In this document: in pieces, positions 1 to 8,511 of the stretch
Layout of the letters: the number at the start of each line of letters is the position of its first letter
Position numbering within the stretch: position 1 is the stretch's first letter
DNA from: Caballeronia sp. SEWSISQ10-4 2
Lineage (GTDB): Bacteria; Pseudomonadota; Gammaproteobacteria; Burkholderiales; Burkholderiaceae
NCBI RefSeq assembly: GCF_030464885.1
Contig: NZ_JALPRJ010000039.1
Coordinates: 1 to 64,000 of the forward strand
Reading direction: 5' to 3'
DNA length: 64,000 bases
Position numbers and translations under genes: made by a program
Notes under the pieces: generated by a model
Told to the model about the DNA's origin: nothing
The model's database searches: none
What the model saw: only the letters and a program-made list of their open reading frames with translations

Positions 1-218
1 ACCCATGCTGCGGCCGGACGTGGCCGTCTTGCAGAAGGAATCCCGGTCCTTTAGGGCCGCGAGGACGTCGAGCTGTCTGCACACCGACCACTCGCGCCGC
101 ACCAAGCGCGTTTCGCGGCGCAATGTGTCGTCCCGTCGCAAACCGCTCGCGACGCGTGAGGCTGACGCCGACCATGAGCATCATCGAAATCTCCTCCCTA
201 CGGATAAGGACGATCATC
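1..218. other. Unassigned left edge
   Basis: No frame here gives a protein I can recognise. A reading frame of the desaturase gene at 794 is open through this stretch, but that is only the GC-rich background. The 5' part of a divergent gene beyond the left edge cannot be excluded. Confidence 0.4.
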
Positions 219-731
219 ATGCTCATTGGCATTGTTCAGCACACACCGCACTGGGTCTGGTGGCTGCTCGCAGCCTTGGTTTCCCTCGGCGTCTCGCAAA
301 CGCAACCACGGCAAAGGACGCTGCGCGCCGCCACGGCGATGCCCATCGGGATGGCTGCACTCTCCTTTTATGGCGTCGTGTCCATCTTCACCCAGGAGTC
401 CATCGCGCTGGTCGCGTGGGCAGCGGCGATGCTCGCGGCGCTTGCGATATTCCATGCTGTCGGCATTGGCAGCAAGGCCCGCTGGCTTGCCGCCGAGCAG
501 CGTCTGCTCGTGCCCGGAAGCTGGCTTCCGCTCGTGCTGATCCTTGGCCTGTTCATCATCAAATTCGGCGCCAACGTCATGCTGGCGATGCATCCCGATC
601 TGAGAGTCGACGGGCTGTTCGCGGTATCGGTGAGTTTTGCGTATGGCGCTTTCAGCGGCATCTTCCTCGCACGCGGCCTCGCGATGTGGCGCGTCGCCCG
701 CCAAGCCGAGCCGTCCAGCATGGCTTATTGA
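219..731 (+). CDS. DUF6622-like small integral membrane protein
   Basis: 170 aa. The start at 219 is chosen because AAGGA lies about 8 bases upstream; a longer frame from 123 lacks this. Five hydrophobic stretches (about residues 10-27, 40-57, 61-80, 102-122, 135-155) predict a polytopic inner-membrane protein with almost no soluble part. The opening MLIGIVQHTP and the overall pattern resemble the DUF6622 family of unknown function found in proteobacteria. No catalytic motif is visible. It lies 62 bases upstream of the desaturase-family gene on the same strand, so the two may be co-transcribed; a joint role is only inference. Confidence 0.7.
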   Translation: MLIGIVQHTPHWVWWLLAALVSLGVSQTQPRQRTLRAATAMPIGMAALSFYGVVSIFTQESIALVAWAAAMLAALAIFHAVGIGSKARWLAAEQRLLVPGSWLPLVLILGLFIIKFGANVMLAMHPDLRVDGLFAVSVSFAYGAFSGIFLARGLAMWRVARQAEPSSMAY

Positions 732-793
732 GCGGCTTAAGCGCACGATATTCCCTACGCCAGCTTCTTCGCACAATCCACGAACATGCGACC

Positions 794-1678
794 ATGATCT
801 CGCTCGACAAATTCATGCTGTTCATTGCGCCGCCCGCGGTGGCGGCGTTTGCGCTGATCGAGGCAGCAGTTCTGTCGCGTCGTCAGCGCTACGACTGGAA
901 GGCTTTTGGTGTCTCGGTGATCGACATGATTGCGCGTATCGCGATCGGCATTGGATTCCCGCTCTCCATCGCCACGCCGTTTCTGCAGCTTGCACACCAC
1001 TATCGCCTGATGACCCTCCAGCCCTCCGGCTGGATCGCGTTGCTCGTGTTGTTCGTGGGGCAGGAGTTTTGTTACTACTGGTATCACCGGGCAGCGCACG
1101 AGATGCGCTGGTTTTGGGTCAATCACGCGGTGCATCACTCGCCGAACGAGCTGAATCTCTCGGCCGCGTTTCGCATTGGTGTGTTCGGCAAGCTCACCGG
1201 CACTATGCTGTTCTTCGTGCCCATGGTCTGGCTCGGCTTCGATCCGGGTATTGTGTACGCCGTCCTGTCGCTGAATCTCCTGTATCAGTTCTGGCTTCAT
1301 GCGACCTGGATTCCGCGCCTCGGCTGGCTCGAAGGGATTCTCAACACGCCGTCGTCGCACCGCGTGCATCATGCTGCGAATATCGAGTATCTGGATGCGA
1401 ATTACGGCGGTGTGCTGATCATCTTCGACCGGCTCTTTGGCACCTATGTCAGGGAGTGCGGCGATCTGCCTTGCCGCTACGGCCTCGTGCATCCGATCAC
1501 CAGCTACAACCCGCTACGCGTAGAATCCGCGCAATGGGTCGATCTGCTGCGTGATCTGGCGGGCGCACGCAGCGTGTCCGCGATCCTCGGATACCTGTTC
1601 AAGCCTCCCGGCTGGGCGCCACACGGCGAAGGCAATACGACCGCCGACTTGCGCGCGCGGACGCGGGCCGCCGAATAA
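794..1678 (+). CDS. Sterol desaturase / fatty acid hydroxylase superfamily protein
   Basis: 294 aa membrane di-iron enzyme candidate. The histidine clusters of the family are all present: HRAAH at residues 98-102, HAVHH at 111-115, a lone His near 169, and HRVHH at 189-193 followed by the family-typical NxEYLDxNYGG stretch. Hydrophobic segments near residues 8-27, 48-65, 78-95, 135-170 place it in the inner membrane. Family members use a di-iron centre and O2 to hydroxylate or desaturate lipids such as fatty acyl chains, sterols or carotenoids; the substrate cannot be read from sequence. The ATG at 794 is the first start that gives a normal N-terminus; the open frame extends upstream without homologous features. 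Confidence 0.85.
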   Translation: MISLDKFMLFIAPPAVAAFALIEAAVLSRRQRYDWKAFGVSVIDMIARIAIGIGFPLSIATPFLQLAHHYRLMTLQPSGWIALLVLFVGQEFCYYWYHRAAHEMRWFWVNHAVHHSPNELNLSAAFRIGVFGKLTGTMLFFVPMVWLGFDPGIVYAVLSLNLLYQFWLHATWIPRLGWLEGILNTPSSHRVHHAANIEYLDANYGGVLIIFDRLFGTYVRECGDLPCRYGLVHPITSYNPLRVESAQWVDLLRDLAGARSVSAILGYLFKPPGWAPHGEGNTTADLRARTRAAE

Positions 1679-1742
1679 GCAGCCGAACAACCGGACGGCT
1701 CCAGCCGCGCCAGAATCACTGCATACCACCCACGTCGACTGC

Positions 1743-2846
1743 ATGCGTCACGCTCATGACATCCTGAACCGGCTATGGCTCGAACTGCGGATATTTGTCC
1801 CGGTATCGGCGGCGAGCACCTTGTTCTACTACGCGATGTATCGCGATTCGTTCGCGAGCAACCTGATCTATTCGCTTTGCAGCACGCTGTTCATCCAGGG
1901 TTTGATCGAGGTGGGCCGCTATGGCCTCGCCTACCGGATTCGCAAGCGTTCCCCCGATAACTTCGACGCGCAGCGCAACTGGCCCGGCTGGGGGCTGATG
2001 GCCCCCTGGATCGTTGTGTCGGGCGTAGTGGGTTACGCCGCCGGGCACATGCTCGGCGATGCGCTGACGGGGGTGCCGCGCGCACCGGCCACGCTGACTG
2101 ACAACCCCCGGGCGATATTGCTGAGCATGACCGGTGTGTTCGTATTGTCGCTGGGCATCACGTATTTCTTTTATGCCCGAGGCCGCATGGCTGCGATGGA
2201 AACGCGCACCGAGGCCGCGCTGCGAAGCGCCGCGGAGAGTCAGCTCAAGCTGCTGGAGTCGCAGCTCGAACCGCACATGCTGTTCAACACGCTGGCCAAT
2301 CTGCGGGTGCTGATCGCGCAAGACCCGCCGCGTGCCCAGGCCATGCTCGACCGGCTGATTGCGTTTCTGCGCGCAACGCTTGACGCCTCTCGCTCGGGAT
2401 TGGGATCACATTCGCTGTCGGCGGAGTTTGCGCGTATCGGCGATTATCTCGAGTTGATGCAGACCCGGATGGGAAACCGCTTGAGCCGGCGGCTCGATTT
2501 GCCCGACGACCTTGGCGGGTTGTCCGTGCCGCCGCTGCTGCTGCAACCCCTGGTCGAAAATGCCATCAAGCATGGACTCGAACCCACGGTTGCCGGCGGC
2601 TGGATCAGGGTGAGTGCGCAGCGTGAAGGCGGCACGCTCGTGCTCAGCGTGCGCGATACGGGGGCGGGGATTGGCGGTGGCGGTGCGGGTCTTGGTGGTT
2701 TGCCGCCCGGTGGCAGCCGCTTTGGCATCCAGCAGGTTCGTGAACGGCTTGCTGCGCTGTACGGTAAAACCGCGTCGCTTGAACTCATTGCCGCAAGCGA
2801 CGACGAGGGCGGTACCCTCGCTATCGTGCGCCTTCCTGTATCTTGA
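1743..2846 (+). CDS. LytS/AlgZ-type sensor histidine kinase
   Basis: 367 aa inner-membrane sensor. Four hydrophobic segments (about residues 14-31, 40-57, 84-104, 125-146) lead into a His_kinase (PF06580-type) domain. The phosphoacceptor is probably H178 in the QLEPHMLFN motif. The N box QPLVENAIKHGLEP is near 268-281, and a glycine-rich ATP-lid region follows near 305-335. There is no separate periplasmic domain, so the signal is likely sensed in or at the membrane. The stop overlaps the first 18-bp unit of a tandem repeat that leads into the response-regulator gene, and the pair is plainly one two-component system. Stimulus unknown. Confidence 0.9.
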   Translation: MRHAHDILNRLWLELRIFVPVSAASTLFYYAMYRDSFASNLIYSLCSTLFIQGLIEVGRYGLAYRIRKRSPDNFDAQRNWPGWGLMAPWIVVSGVVGYAAGHMLGDALTGVPRAPATLTDNPRAILLSMTGVFVLSLGITYFFYARGRMAAMETRTEAALRSAAESQLKLLESQLEPHMLFNTLANLRVLIAQDPPRAQAMLDRLIAFLRATLDASRSGLGSHSLSAEFARIGDYLELMQTRMGNRLSRRLDLPDDLGGLSVPPLLLQPLVENAIKHGLEPTVAGGWIRVSAQREGGTLVLSVRDTGAGIGGGGAGLGGLPPGGSRFGIQQVRERLAALYGKTASLELIAASDDEGGTLAIVRLPVS

Positions 2847-2932
2847 TTCCGTCCGCTGAGTTGATTCCGTCCGCTGAGTTAATTGCGACCGCTGAGTTAA
2901 TTGCGACCGCTGAGTTAATTGCGACCGCCGAA
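2843..2932 (+). repeat. Five tandem 18-bp repeats at kinase/regulator junction
   Basis: Two copies of TTGATTCCGTCCGCTGAG (2843-2860, 2861-2878) are followed by three copies of TTAATTGCGACCGCTGAG (2879-2896, 2897-2914, 2915-2932, the last with two mismatches). The first unit contains the TGA stop of the kinase gene. The period is a multiple of three and in frame with the regulator, so translation from the TTG at 2843 would add a peptide of repeated LIPSAE/LIATAE units to its N-terminus. Confidence 0.9.
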
Positions 2933-2947
2933 CATTCTGTGCCGATC

Positions 2948-3769
2948 ATGAAAGCCACCGTACTGATTGCCGAAGACGAAGCTTTGCTGGCCGCGGACCT
3001 GCAGGCCCAGTTGACCCGGTTATGGCCAGAGCTGCATTGCGTCGCGAGTGTGGCCGATGGTGAGACCGCAGTCGAGCAAGCCCTGGCACTGCAACCCGAC
3101 GTGCTTTTCCTCGACATTCGCATGCCCGGCATGACGGGCCTCGAGGTCGCGCAGGCGCTGGCCGAAGACTGGCCGGAGCTTGCCAAACCGTTCCCGTTGC
3201 TGGTGTTTGTGACCGCCTACGATCAATACGCACTGCACGCATTCGAGCACGCGGCGGTCGACTATGTGCTGAAACCCGTGCAGCCCGACCGGCTTGAAAA
3301 AACCTGCGCGCGTCTGCAAGCCGCGTTACGGCAGAGGGCGCAATCGCAGGCGGCGGAGCCATCGTGGGAAGCTGCCATTCATACGTTGCGCGAGCTCTTG
3401 CATGTCGATGCCGCAAGGCCGCAAGGCAGACCGCCGGTCGCAAGCCCGCTGCGGATGATCCAGGCGAGTGTCGGCAATACGATAACCATGGTGCCCATAG
3501 CGGACGTGCTGTACTTCGAGGCCGCCGACAAATACGTGCGGCTGGTCACGGTCGAGCGCGAGCACCTGATCAGGATCTCGCTGCGTGAACTGCAACTGCA
3601 GCTTGATCCGGAGTGTTTCTGGCAGGTTCATCGCAGCACGATCGTACGTTGCGATGCCATTGCCAGCGCGTTGCGCGACGACACCGGCAAACTCACGCTG
3701 GCGTTGCGCGGCCACCCCGACAAGCTGAGCGTGAGCCGCCTCTACGCCGACCGGTTCAGGGGCCTTTAG
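2948..3769 (+). CDS. LytTR-family response regulator
   Basis: 273 aa from the ATG at 2948. Residues 4-120 form a receiver domain with acidic residues EDE at 9-11, phosphoacceptor D56 in LFLDIRMPG, and a conserved Thr and Lys later (VTAYD, VLKPV). Residues about 165-273 form a LytTR DNA-binding domain (VLYFEAADKYVRL, FWQVHRSTIV). It should bind direct repeats as a dimer once phosphorylated by the kinase just upstream. The start is uncertain: the ATG has no clear Shine-Dalgarno, and the frame is open back to a TTG at 2843 that overlaps the kinase stop, which would add 35 residues including the repeat-encoded peptide. A receiver starting at MKATVLIAEDE fits the family best. Confidence 0.9.
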   Translation: MKATVLIAEDEALLAADLQAQLTRLWPELHCVASVADGETAVEQALALQPDVLFLDIRMPGMTGLEVAQALAEDWPELAKPFPLLVFVTAYDQYALHAFEHAAVDYVLKPVQPDRLEKTCARLQAALRQRAQSQAAEPSWEAAIHTLRELLHVDAARPQGRPPVASPLRMIQASVGNTITMVPIADVLYFEAADKYVRLVTVEREHLIRISLRELQLQLDPECFWQVHRSTIVRCDAIASALRDDTGKLTLALRGHPDKLSVSRLYADRFRGL

Positions 3770-3865
3770 CCGAGCGGGCCCTCGCTGTCTTTCCCGAGGG
3801 GCTGTTCGCCGCCGCATGATGAGGGCGAACGCCGTGAGCAACCCGCGCAATCCAACCTGCGCCGC

Positions 3866-4957
3866 TTAACCCCGCAGCCGACGAAACTCCCCCAGCCAGT
3901 CCGACAACACCGCCACCGCTTCGGGCGTTACCGCGTTGTATAGCGAAGCCCGCAGACCACCAATCGATCGATGTCCTTCCAGGCCATGCAAGCCTTCGCG
4001 ACGGGCGTCATCGATGAACTGTGCTTCCATGGCTGGATCGGGCAGACGGAAGGCGACGTTCATGGTCGAGCGGCAAGCGCGCTCGCCATGCACGCGATAG
4101 AAATCCGGCTCGGCATCCAGCGCGCGATACAGCCGTTCCGATTTGGCCCGGTTGATCGCCGCCATGTTTTCGACGCCGCCTATTTCATCGCGCAGCCAGC
4201 GTGTCACCAGCATCAATACATAGATGGCGAACACCGGCGGCGTGTTGTAAAGCGAACGCGATCGAATGTGCGTCCGATAATCAAGCAGGGTCGGCAACGC
4301 ATGCGTCGCCCGTTGAGCGAATTCATCGCGCAGGATTACCACGGTGACACCGGCCGGCCCGAGGTTCTTCTGCGCGTGCGCATAGATCATCGCGTAACGG
4401 TTGATGTCGAGCGGAGCCGCCAGCAGATTGGATGACATGTCGCAGACCAGCGGCACCTCATGCAGTCCCGGAATGTCCGTAAATTCCAGCCCTTCGACCG
4501 TCTCGTTGGACACGTAATGCAGGTAGGCCGCATCTGGCGCGAGGTGCAGTTCATTCGGCGCAGGCAAATGGCGATACCCCTCGGCGCTGCCATCCCACAC
4601 CACACTCGTTATCCCTTCATGCCGCGCTTCGACCGGCGCCTTGGCGCTCCAGTAACCCGACACAATGTATTCGGCATGCTTGCCGCTGGCGCGCAGGAAG
4701 TTCATCGGCAGCATGGAGAACTGCAGGCTGCTGCCGCCTTGCATGAACAGCACGTGGTAGTTGCCGGGAATATCGAGCAGAACACGCAGGTTGCGCTCGG
4801 CTTCGTCGAGTACGCCGCGAAACCAGTCCGATCGATGGCTCATTCCCAGCACCGACAGACCCGTCTCGGGCAACGCATCGATGGCAAGGCTCGTTTCTCG
4901 CAGCACCGACGCCGGTAACGCACCCGGTCCGCCCGAGAAGTTCATGGTCTTGCTCAT
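3866..4957 (-). CDS. serC: Phosphoserine aminotransferase family protein
   Basis: 363 aa, the usual SerC length. PLP-dependent class V aminotransferase: it starts with MNFSGGPGALPASVL, the PLP-binding lysine is K197 in AHAQKNLGPAG, and the substrate/phosphate region GGSSLQFSMLPMN is intact. SerC converts 3-phosphohydroxypyruvate plus glutamate to O-phosphoserine, and can act in pyridoxine synthesis. Its start shares one base with the stop of the upstream TPR/ATP-grasp gene (TGATG), so the two are translationally coupled. Related genomes usually carry serC in an aromatic-amino-acid cluster; this unusual partner suggests a paralogue, perhaps with another substrate. Family call firm, exact substrate less so. 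Confidence 0.85.
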   Translation of the reverse strand: MSKTMNFSGGPGALPASVLRETSLAIDALPETGLSVLGMSHRSDWFRGVLDEAERNLRVLLDIPGNYHVLFMQGGSSLQFSMLPMNFLRASGKHAEYIVSGYWSAKAPVEARHEGITSVVWDGSAEGYRHLPAPNELHLAPDAAYLHYVSNETVEGLEFTDIPGLHEVPLVCDMSSNLLAAPLDINRYAMIYAHAQKNLGPAGVTVVILRDEFAQRATHALPTLLDYRTHIRSRSLYNTPPVFAIYVLMLVTRWLRDEIGGVENMAAINRAKSERLYRALDAEPDFYRVHGERACRSTMNVAFRLPDPAMEAQFIDDARREGLHGLEGHRSIGGLRASLYNAVTPEAVAVLSDWLGEFRRLRG

Positions 4958-6303
4958 CAGCCCGCCGTCCGGTGCGCCAGCATGCGCTCGAACGCATCGA
5001 CGATATGTTGCACATGTTGATTCTTATGAGCCAGCACGCCGTTACCGCGCTCGTAATGCACCAGCATGGTCGCGTTCGCTTCGAACACGAAGACCTGACC
5101 GTCAGGCAGAAGGGTGAAGTCGATTCCACCGTAGTCCAGATCAAGCCGTCGGCCGATAGTCGTAACGGCATTCATCGCACGCTCGCCGAGCGCGGTGCGT
5201 GGGTCTTGCAGGAAGCGCAACTCCTCGTCGAGTTTCCATGCGTGGCTTTCCATATCGGCGGAAAAATAATGCGCGATCCAGTGCGGCGAGATCACCAGAT
5301 GATAGGGAAACGGCTCACGGTCCACATAGATCACGCGGTACTTGCGGTAGAAACCATCGGCTGAACGGCAATCGCGAAACGCCGTCAGGTACTGCGCGCC
5401 TTCTTGCGTCGATAACCGGCTTTCGAGCGTATCCATGTTGTCGCATAGAACCAGGCCGTCGCCACCGTGGGCGGCGACGGGCCGGGCCAACAGCGGAAAT
5501 GTGACGGCGTTATCGGTAAGTAGCGCGTGAAGCGAGGCAGGCGGCGCTTCGTACCGCACGCACGGCGCGGTCGACACATCGTCGAGGCCGTCAAGCAGGA
5601 CGGGCAGCAGATGCCGCGAAGTCCTGGCAATGGCGGCGGACGAGTTGAGCAAAGGCCGCGAGCAGCGCGACTCGAAACGCGCGAGCCTCGCCCCAAGCGG
5701 CGCTGCAATATCCGGATCGCCGATCGCGTTGAAGACGACATCGAAGGCGGGAAGCTGCGTGTCTTCGTCGTCAGTGGCGTAGTCGATCGCATACTTGATA
5801 CGGCGGTTTCTCGTGCCTGGCAACAAGGCCTCGAAGGGCACGTTGCCCGTGCTTCGGGCCGCGCACAAGATTAAGACAGAGCGCGTCCAGCCCGCTGTTT
5901 CCTCAACAAAAACCCGCTGGATCCGATACGCGCGTTCGCGATAAACATCGGCGAGTGCTGCGCGTCCTTCGCTCGCATGGATCGCGGCCAGGTTCTGGCA
6001 TGCAACGGCAACGTCCGGATCGAGCGTCAGCACGAGCTCGTACCAGCGTGCGGCGGCCTCGTGATCGCCCTTCATGAAATAACCGGTGGCGACGTCGCAC
6101 AAGCCAGCGACGCGGGCGTCCGGTGAGCCCGAGGCGTACGCGTCGAGCGTGTGGGCGGCGATCAGATGGGCCAGCGCGCCGAGTTCATCGCCGGCGTTGC
6201 GGCTGGCATCGGCGAGCGTGCGATGAACCGATGGATCCGGTGAGGCGCTCGCCTCCACTCGATCATTCAGCGCAGCGGGGTTGTTGCCGGATTCTCGAGT
6301 CAT
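4957..6303 (-). CDS. TPR plus ATP-grasp-like domain protein
   Basis: 448 aa from ATG at 6303; a TTG at 6336 would add 11 residues. Residues about 35-130 look like tetratricopeptide helices (ARNAGDELGALAHLIAAHTL, GYFMKGDHEAAARWYELVLTLDPDVAVACQNLAAIH). The C-terminal half resembles an ATP-grasp ligase: a lid-like LLARPVAAHGGDGLVL, then GGIDFTLLPDGQVFVFEANATM, which matches the metal/ATP-binding D...E.N pattern of the fold. Such enzymes join an acyl-phosphate to an amine or thiol. No substrate is evident. Coupled by a one-base overlap to the SerC-like gene, so an aminotransferase and a ligase would be made in step. Confidence 0.7.
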   Translation of the reverse strand: MTRESGNNPAALNDRVEASASPDPSVHRTLADASRNAGDELGALAHLIAAHTLDAYASGSPDARVAGLCDVATGYFMKGDHEAAARWYELVLTLDPDVAVACQNLAAIHASEGRAALADVYRERAYRIQRVFVEETAGWTRSVLILCAARSTGNVPFEALLPGTRNRRIKYAIDYATDDEDTQLPAFDVVFNAIGDPDIAAPLGARLARFESRCSRPLLNSSAAIARTSRHLLPVLLDGLDDVSTAPCVRYEAPPASLHALLTDNAVTFPLLARPVAAHGGDGLVLCDNMDTLESRLSTQEGAQYLTAFRDCRSADGFYRKYRVIYVDREPFPYHLVISPHWIAHYFSADMESHAWKLDEELRFLQDPRTALGERAMNAVTTIGRRLDLDYGGIDFTLLPDGQVFVFEANATMLVHYERGNGVLAHKNQHVQHIVDAFERMLAHRTAG

Positions 6304-6435
6304 GGGCTGGCCGTGCGCATCGGGGCGCTCCGTCAATGCGAATTCGCAGCTTAGCGGCCGCGCCCGACATTCCGGTTACAGCCGGGGGATGTAGACGTTA
6401 CGAAAACTTACGCGCTGTGGATTAAACGGAGCCCG

Positions 6436-8325
6436 TCACGGCTCCATCGCCTTGACGACGATCTGTGCCTGCGCGTCCCGTTCGATGCGCTTCAACACCG
6501 GCTGCATGACGGCAAAGTCCGCGGGCGAACATACCTGCTTGCCGAAGGTTGCCTTCAGGTGGCGCTCTGCCTGAAGCAGGTTCGTGGCGGGATCGAAGAC
6601 ATAACGCGATGAATAATCGAAAAACGCATTCGTGAAGCTCGCGTCGGCCGGCACATCGGTCACTCGAATCGTTTTTGGCAACGCGATTTGCGCGACTTCA
6701 TCGAAAGTGCCGCTGGTGCACATGAACGGTTGGGTCCGCACGCGTTCAGACAGCAGGTTTTCAACCTGTGAAGCGATCCCGCCGGACAAGCTCGTGAGCG
6801 CGGGCAGGGCGGTCGTGCCCGTTGGCCAGACGACATCGTCCAGGGTTCCGGTGATCGTGGTGCTCAGGGGGCCGCTGGTAGCGTCCAGATCGCTGGCGGT
6901 GAGCGTCGCGATACCGCGCAGGCCTGTTGCCCGAAGGCGGTTATCGGCGATCTGCTTGCGGCGCTCTGCGGTTGCGTGCTGCAGATTCGCACGCTCGGGG
7001 CCGACGCTCCACCCGCCGTCTTCCACTTGATCGGCGAAAGCGGCCGAGCCATCGGGCGCAACATCGATCTGCAAGCGCGACGCCCGCGACCGCGGTTCGG
7101 TGGCGGGCGTTCGTGCAAGCGTGCCGTCGCCGACGAGCAGCGTCGGACGATCCATGTCCGCGAGCGGCAGATAGCCGAACTCGATACTCAATGCCGTCGA
7201 GTCGGCATACATGCCCAGGCCCGGCAGCCACGTGATGACGTGATTGATCGCACTGCCGCCATAGCCGGGCACCGATGGCAGCGTGTAGACCGCTCCAAGG
7301 CCGATCAACGCCGGCTCGTTCTCGATGCCGAGCGCCGCAAGCAGCGCCCCGTAGAGCGCGACATAGTCCTTGCAGTCGCCGTAGCGGTTGGCGAGGATAT
7401 CTGTCGCCCGGTGGGGAATCGCGGGACTCTGGCCGAGGAACAGCGACACATAGCGGATGTTGTGCCGGACCCAGTCGTACAGCGTGGCCGCTTTCGCGCG
7501 TGCATCGGTCTCGTCGCGCGTGAGCGACTGCGCGAGGGTGCGCACGGCCGGATCATTTGCGCTTGGATCGACGGTTCCGTCCCGATAGCTCGCGGCAAAG
7601 CTGCGGTAGTCCGGAAACGTCGACACCATCAGCCGGTCGCCGTACTGCGCATAACCCACCGCGCCAGCTTCCACACGATCGTAATGGGTACGGCTGTAGT
7701 CGAATTCGTAGCGCGTGCGGCCGTCTTGCGTCACCGGCGACACGGCCACATAACCGCGTGCATCGGCGTAGAGCGGTTTGTCGGCGGGCAAGTCGAAGAT
7801 CAGCCGCTGGTTTTCCACCGGGCCACGGCTGGGCTCGACAAAATAATCGAACTGCCCGGCGATAACCGGCTTCGACTGAGTCTTGTGAAACCGCAGATGC
7901 ACGATCGATCCCACGCCCACGCCCGGAAACACCACCGCTTTCAGGCGTGAGTCCGAGAAGGTGGGCGCACCGGCCGAACGCGGCTCCTGGATCTCGCGAA
8001 TCTGATCGGGCGCGACGATGTGCTTGATGCCATCGGGGCCGAGCGAGTAGGCATCGATTATGTCGATGATTGAGGTGGATTTATCGAACCAGATATAACG
8101 CTGCGCAATGTCGCCGACACCTGCGGGCGTGTTCGCGCGCAAGGTCGTTTCATCGTCCTCCGTCTGCGAGCCGTCTTCCGCCACCACGAAGGTATGGACA
8201 TCGCTCACGAGCGTTGATGGCTGCGCGGTTTCGATGTTGTCCATGGCAAATGCAGGCGATCCGATCCACGCCAGCAGCGCAGCGAGCAGCAAACAACGTT
8301 TTACATCCAGCGATCTCGAACTCAT
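6436..8325 (-). CDS. DUF3857 / transglutaminase-like exported protein
   Basis: 629 aa with a signal peptide ending near AFA-MD at about residue 27. An N-terminal DUF3857 domain (about residues 45-220) precedes a transglutaminase-like cysteine protease fold with a plausible triad C318 (RYGDCKDYVALYGALL), H362 (NHVITWLPG) and D375 (MYADST). A beta-rich C-terminal part follows. Proteins of this build are periplasmic or surface-associated; some act as peptidases, but the substrate is unknown. It is alone on the minus strand, diverging from the KaiC-like gene. Start supported by the signal peptide, although no strong ribosome-binding site is seen. Confidence 0.85.
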   Translation of the reverse strand: MSSRSLDVKRCLLLAALLAWIGSPAFAMDNIETAQPSTLVSDVHTFVVAEDGSQTEDDETTLRANTPAGVGDIAQRYIWFDKSTSIIDIIDAYSLGPDGIKHIVAPDQIREIQEPRSAGAPTFSDSRLKAVVFPGVGVGSIVHLRFHKTQSKPVIAGQFDYFVEPSRGPVENQRLIFDLPADKPLYADARGYVAVSPVTQDGRTRYEFDYSRTHYDRVEAGAVGYAQYGDRLMVSTFPDYRSFAASYRDGTVDPSANDPAVRTLAQSLTRDETDARAKAATLYDWVRHNIRYVSLFLGQSPAIPHRATDILANRYGDCKDYVALYGALLAALGIENEPALIGLGAVYTLPSVPGYGGSAINHVITWLPGLGMYADSTALSIEFGYLPLADMDRPTLLVGDGTLARTPATEPRSRASRLQIDVAPDGSAAFADQVEDGGWSVGPERANLQHATAERRKQIADNRLRATGLRGIATLTASDLDATSGPLSTTITGTLDDVVWPTGTTALPALTSLSGGIASQVENLLSERVRTQPFMCTSGTFDEVAQIALPKTIRVTDVPADASFTNAFFDYSSRYVFDPATNLLQAERHLKATFGKQVCSPADFAVMQPVLKRIERDAQAQIVVKAMEP

Positions 8326-8511
8326 GGAAAGCGGTTTTTACCTGCTGGGTCAACGGCCTATCGTATCGCACGGACGCCGGTCGCAGCGGCTTGCGCCGCA
8401 CAGGCCTGCTCTTTGCTTTTGCCTAACAATACGACGGCGGTTCGGGAATCAGAGCTGACCTTAGCCGCGCTTTCCGCGAGATCGCTACGCCTATTGAATG
8501 CTATTACTACC

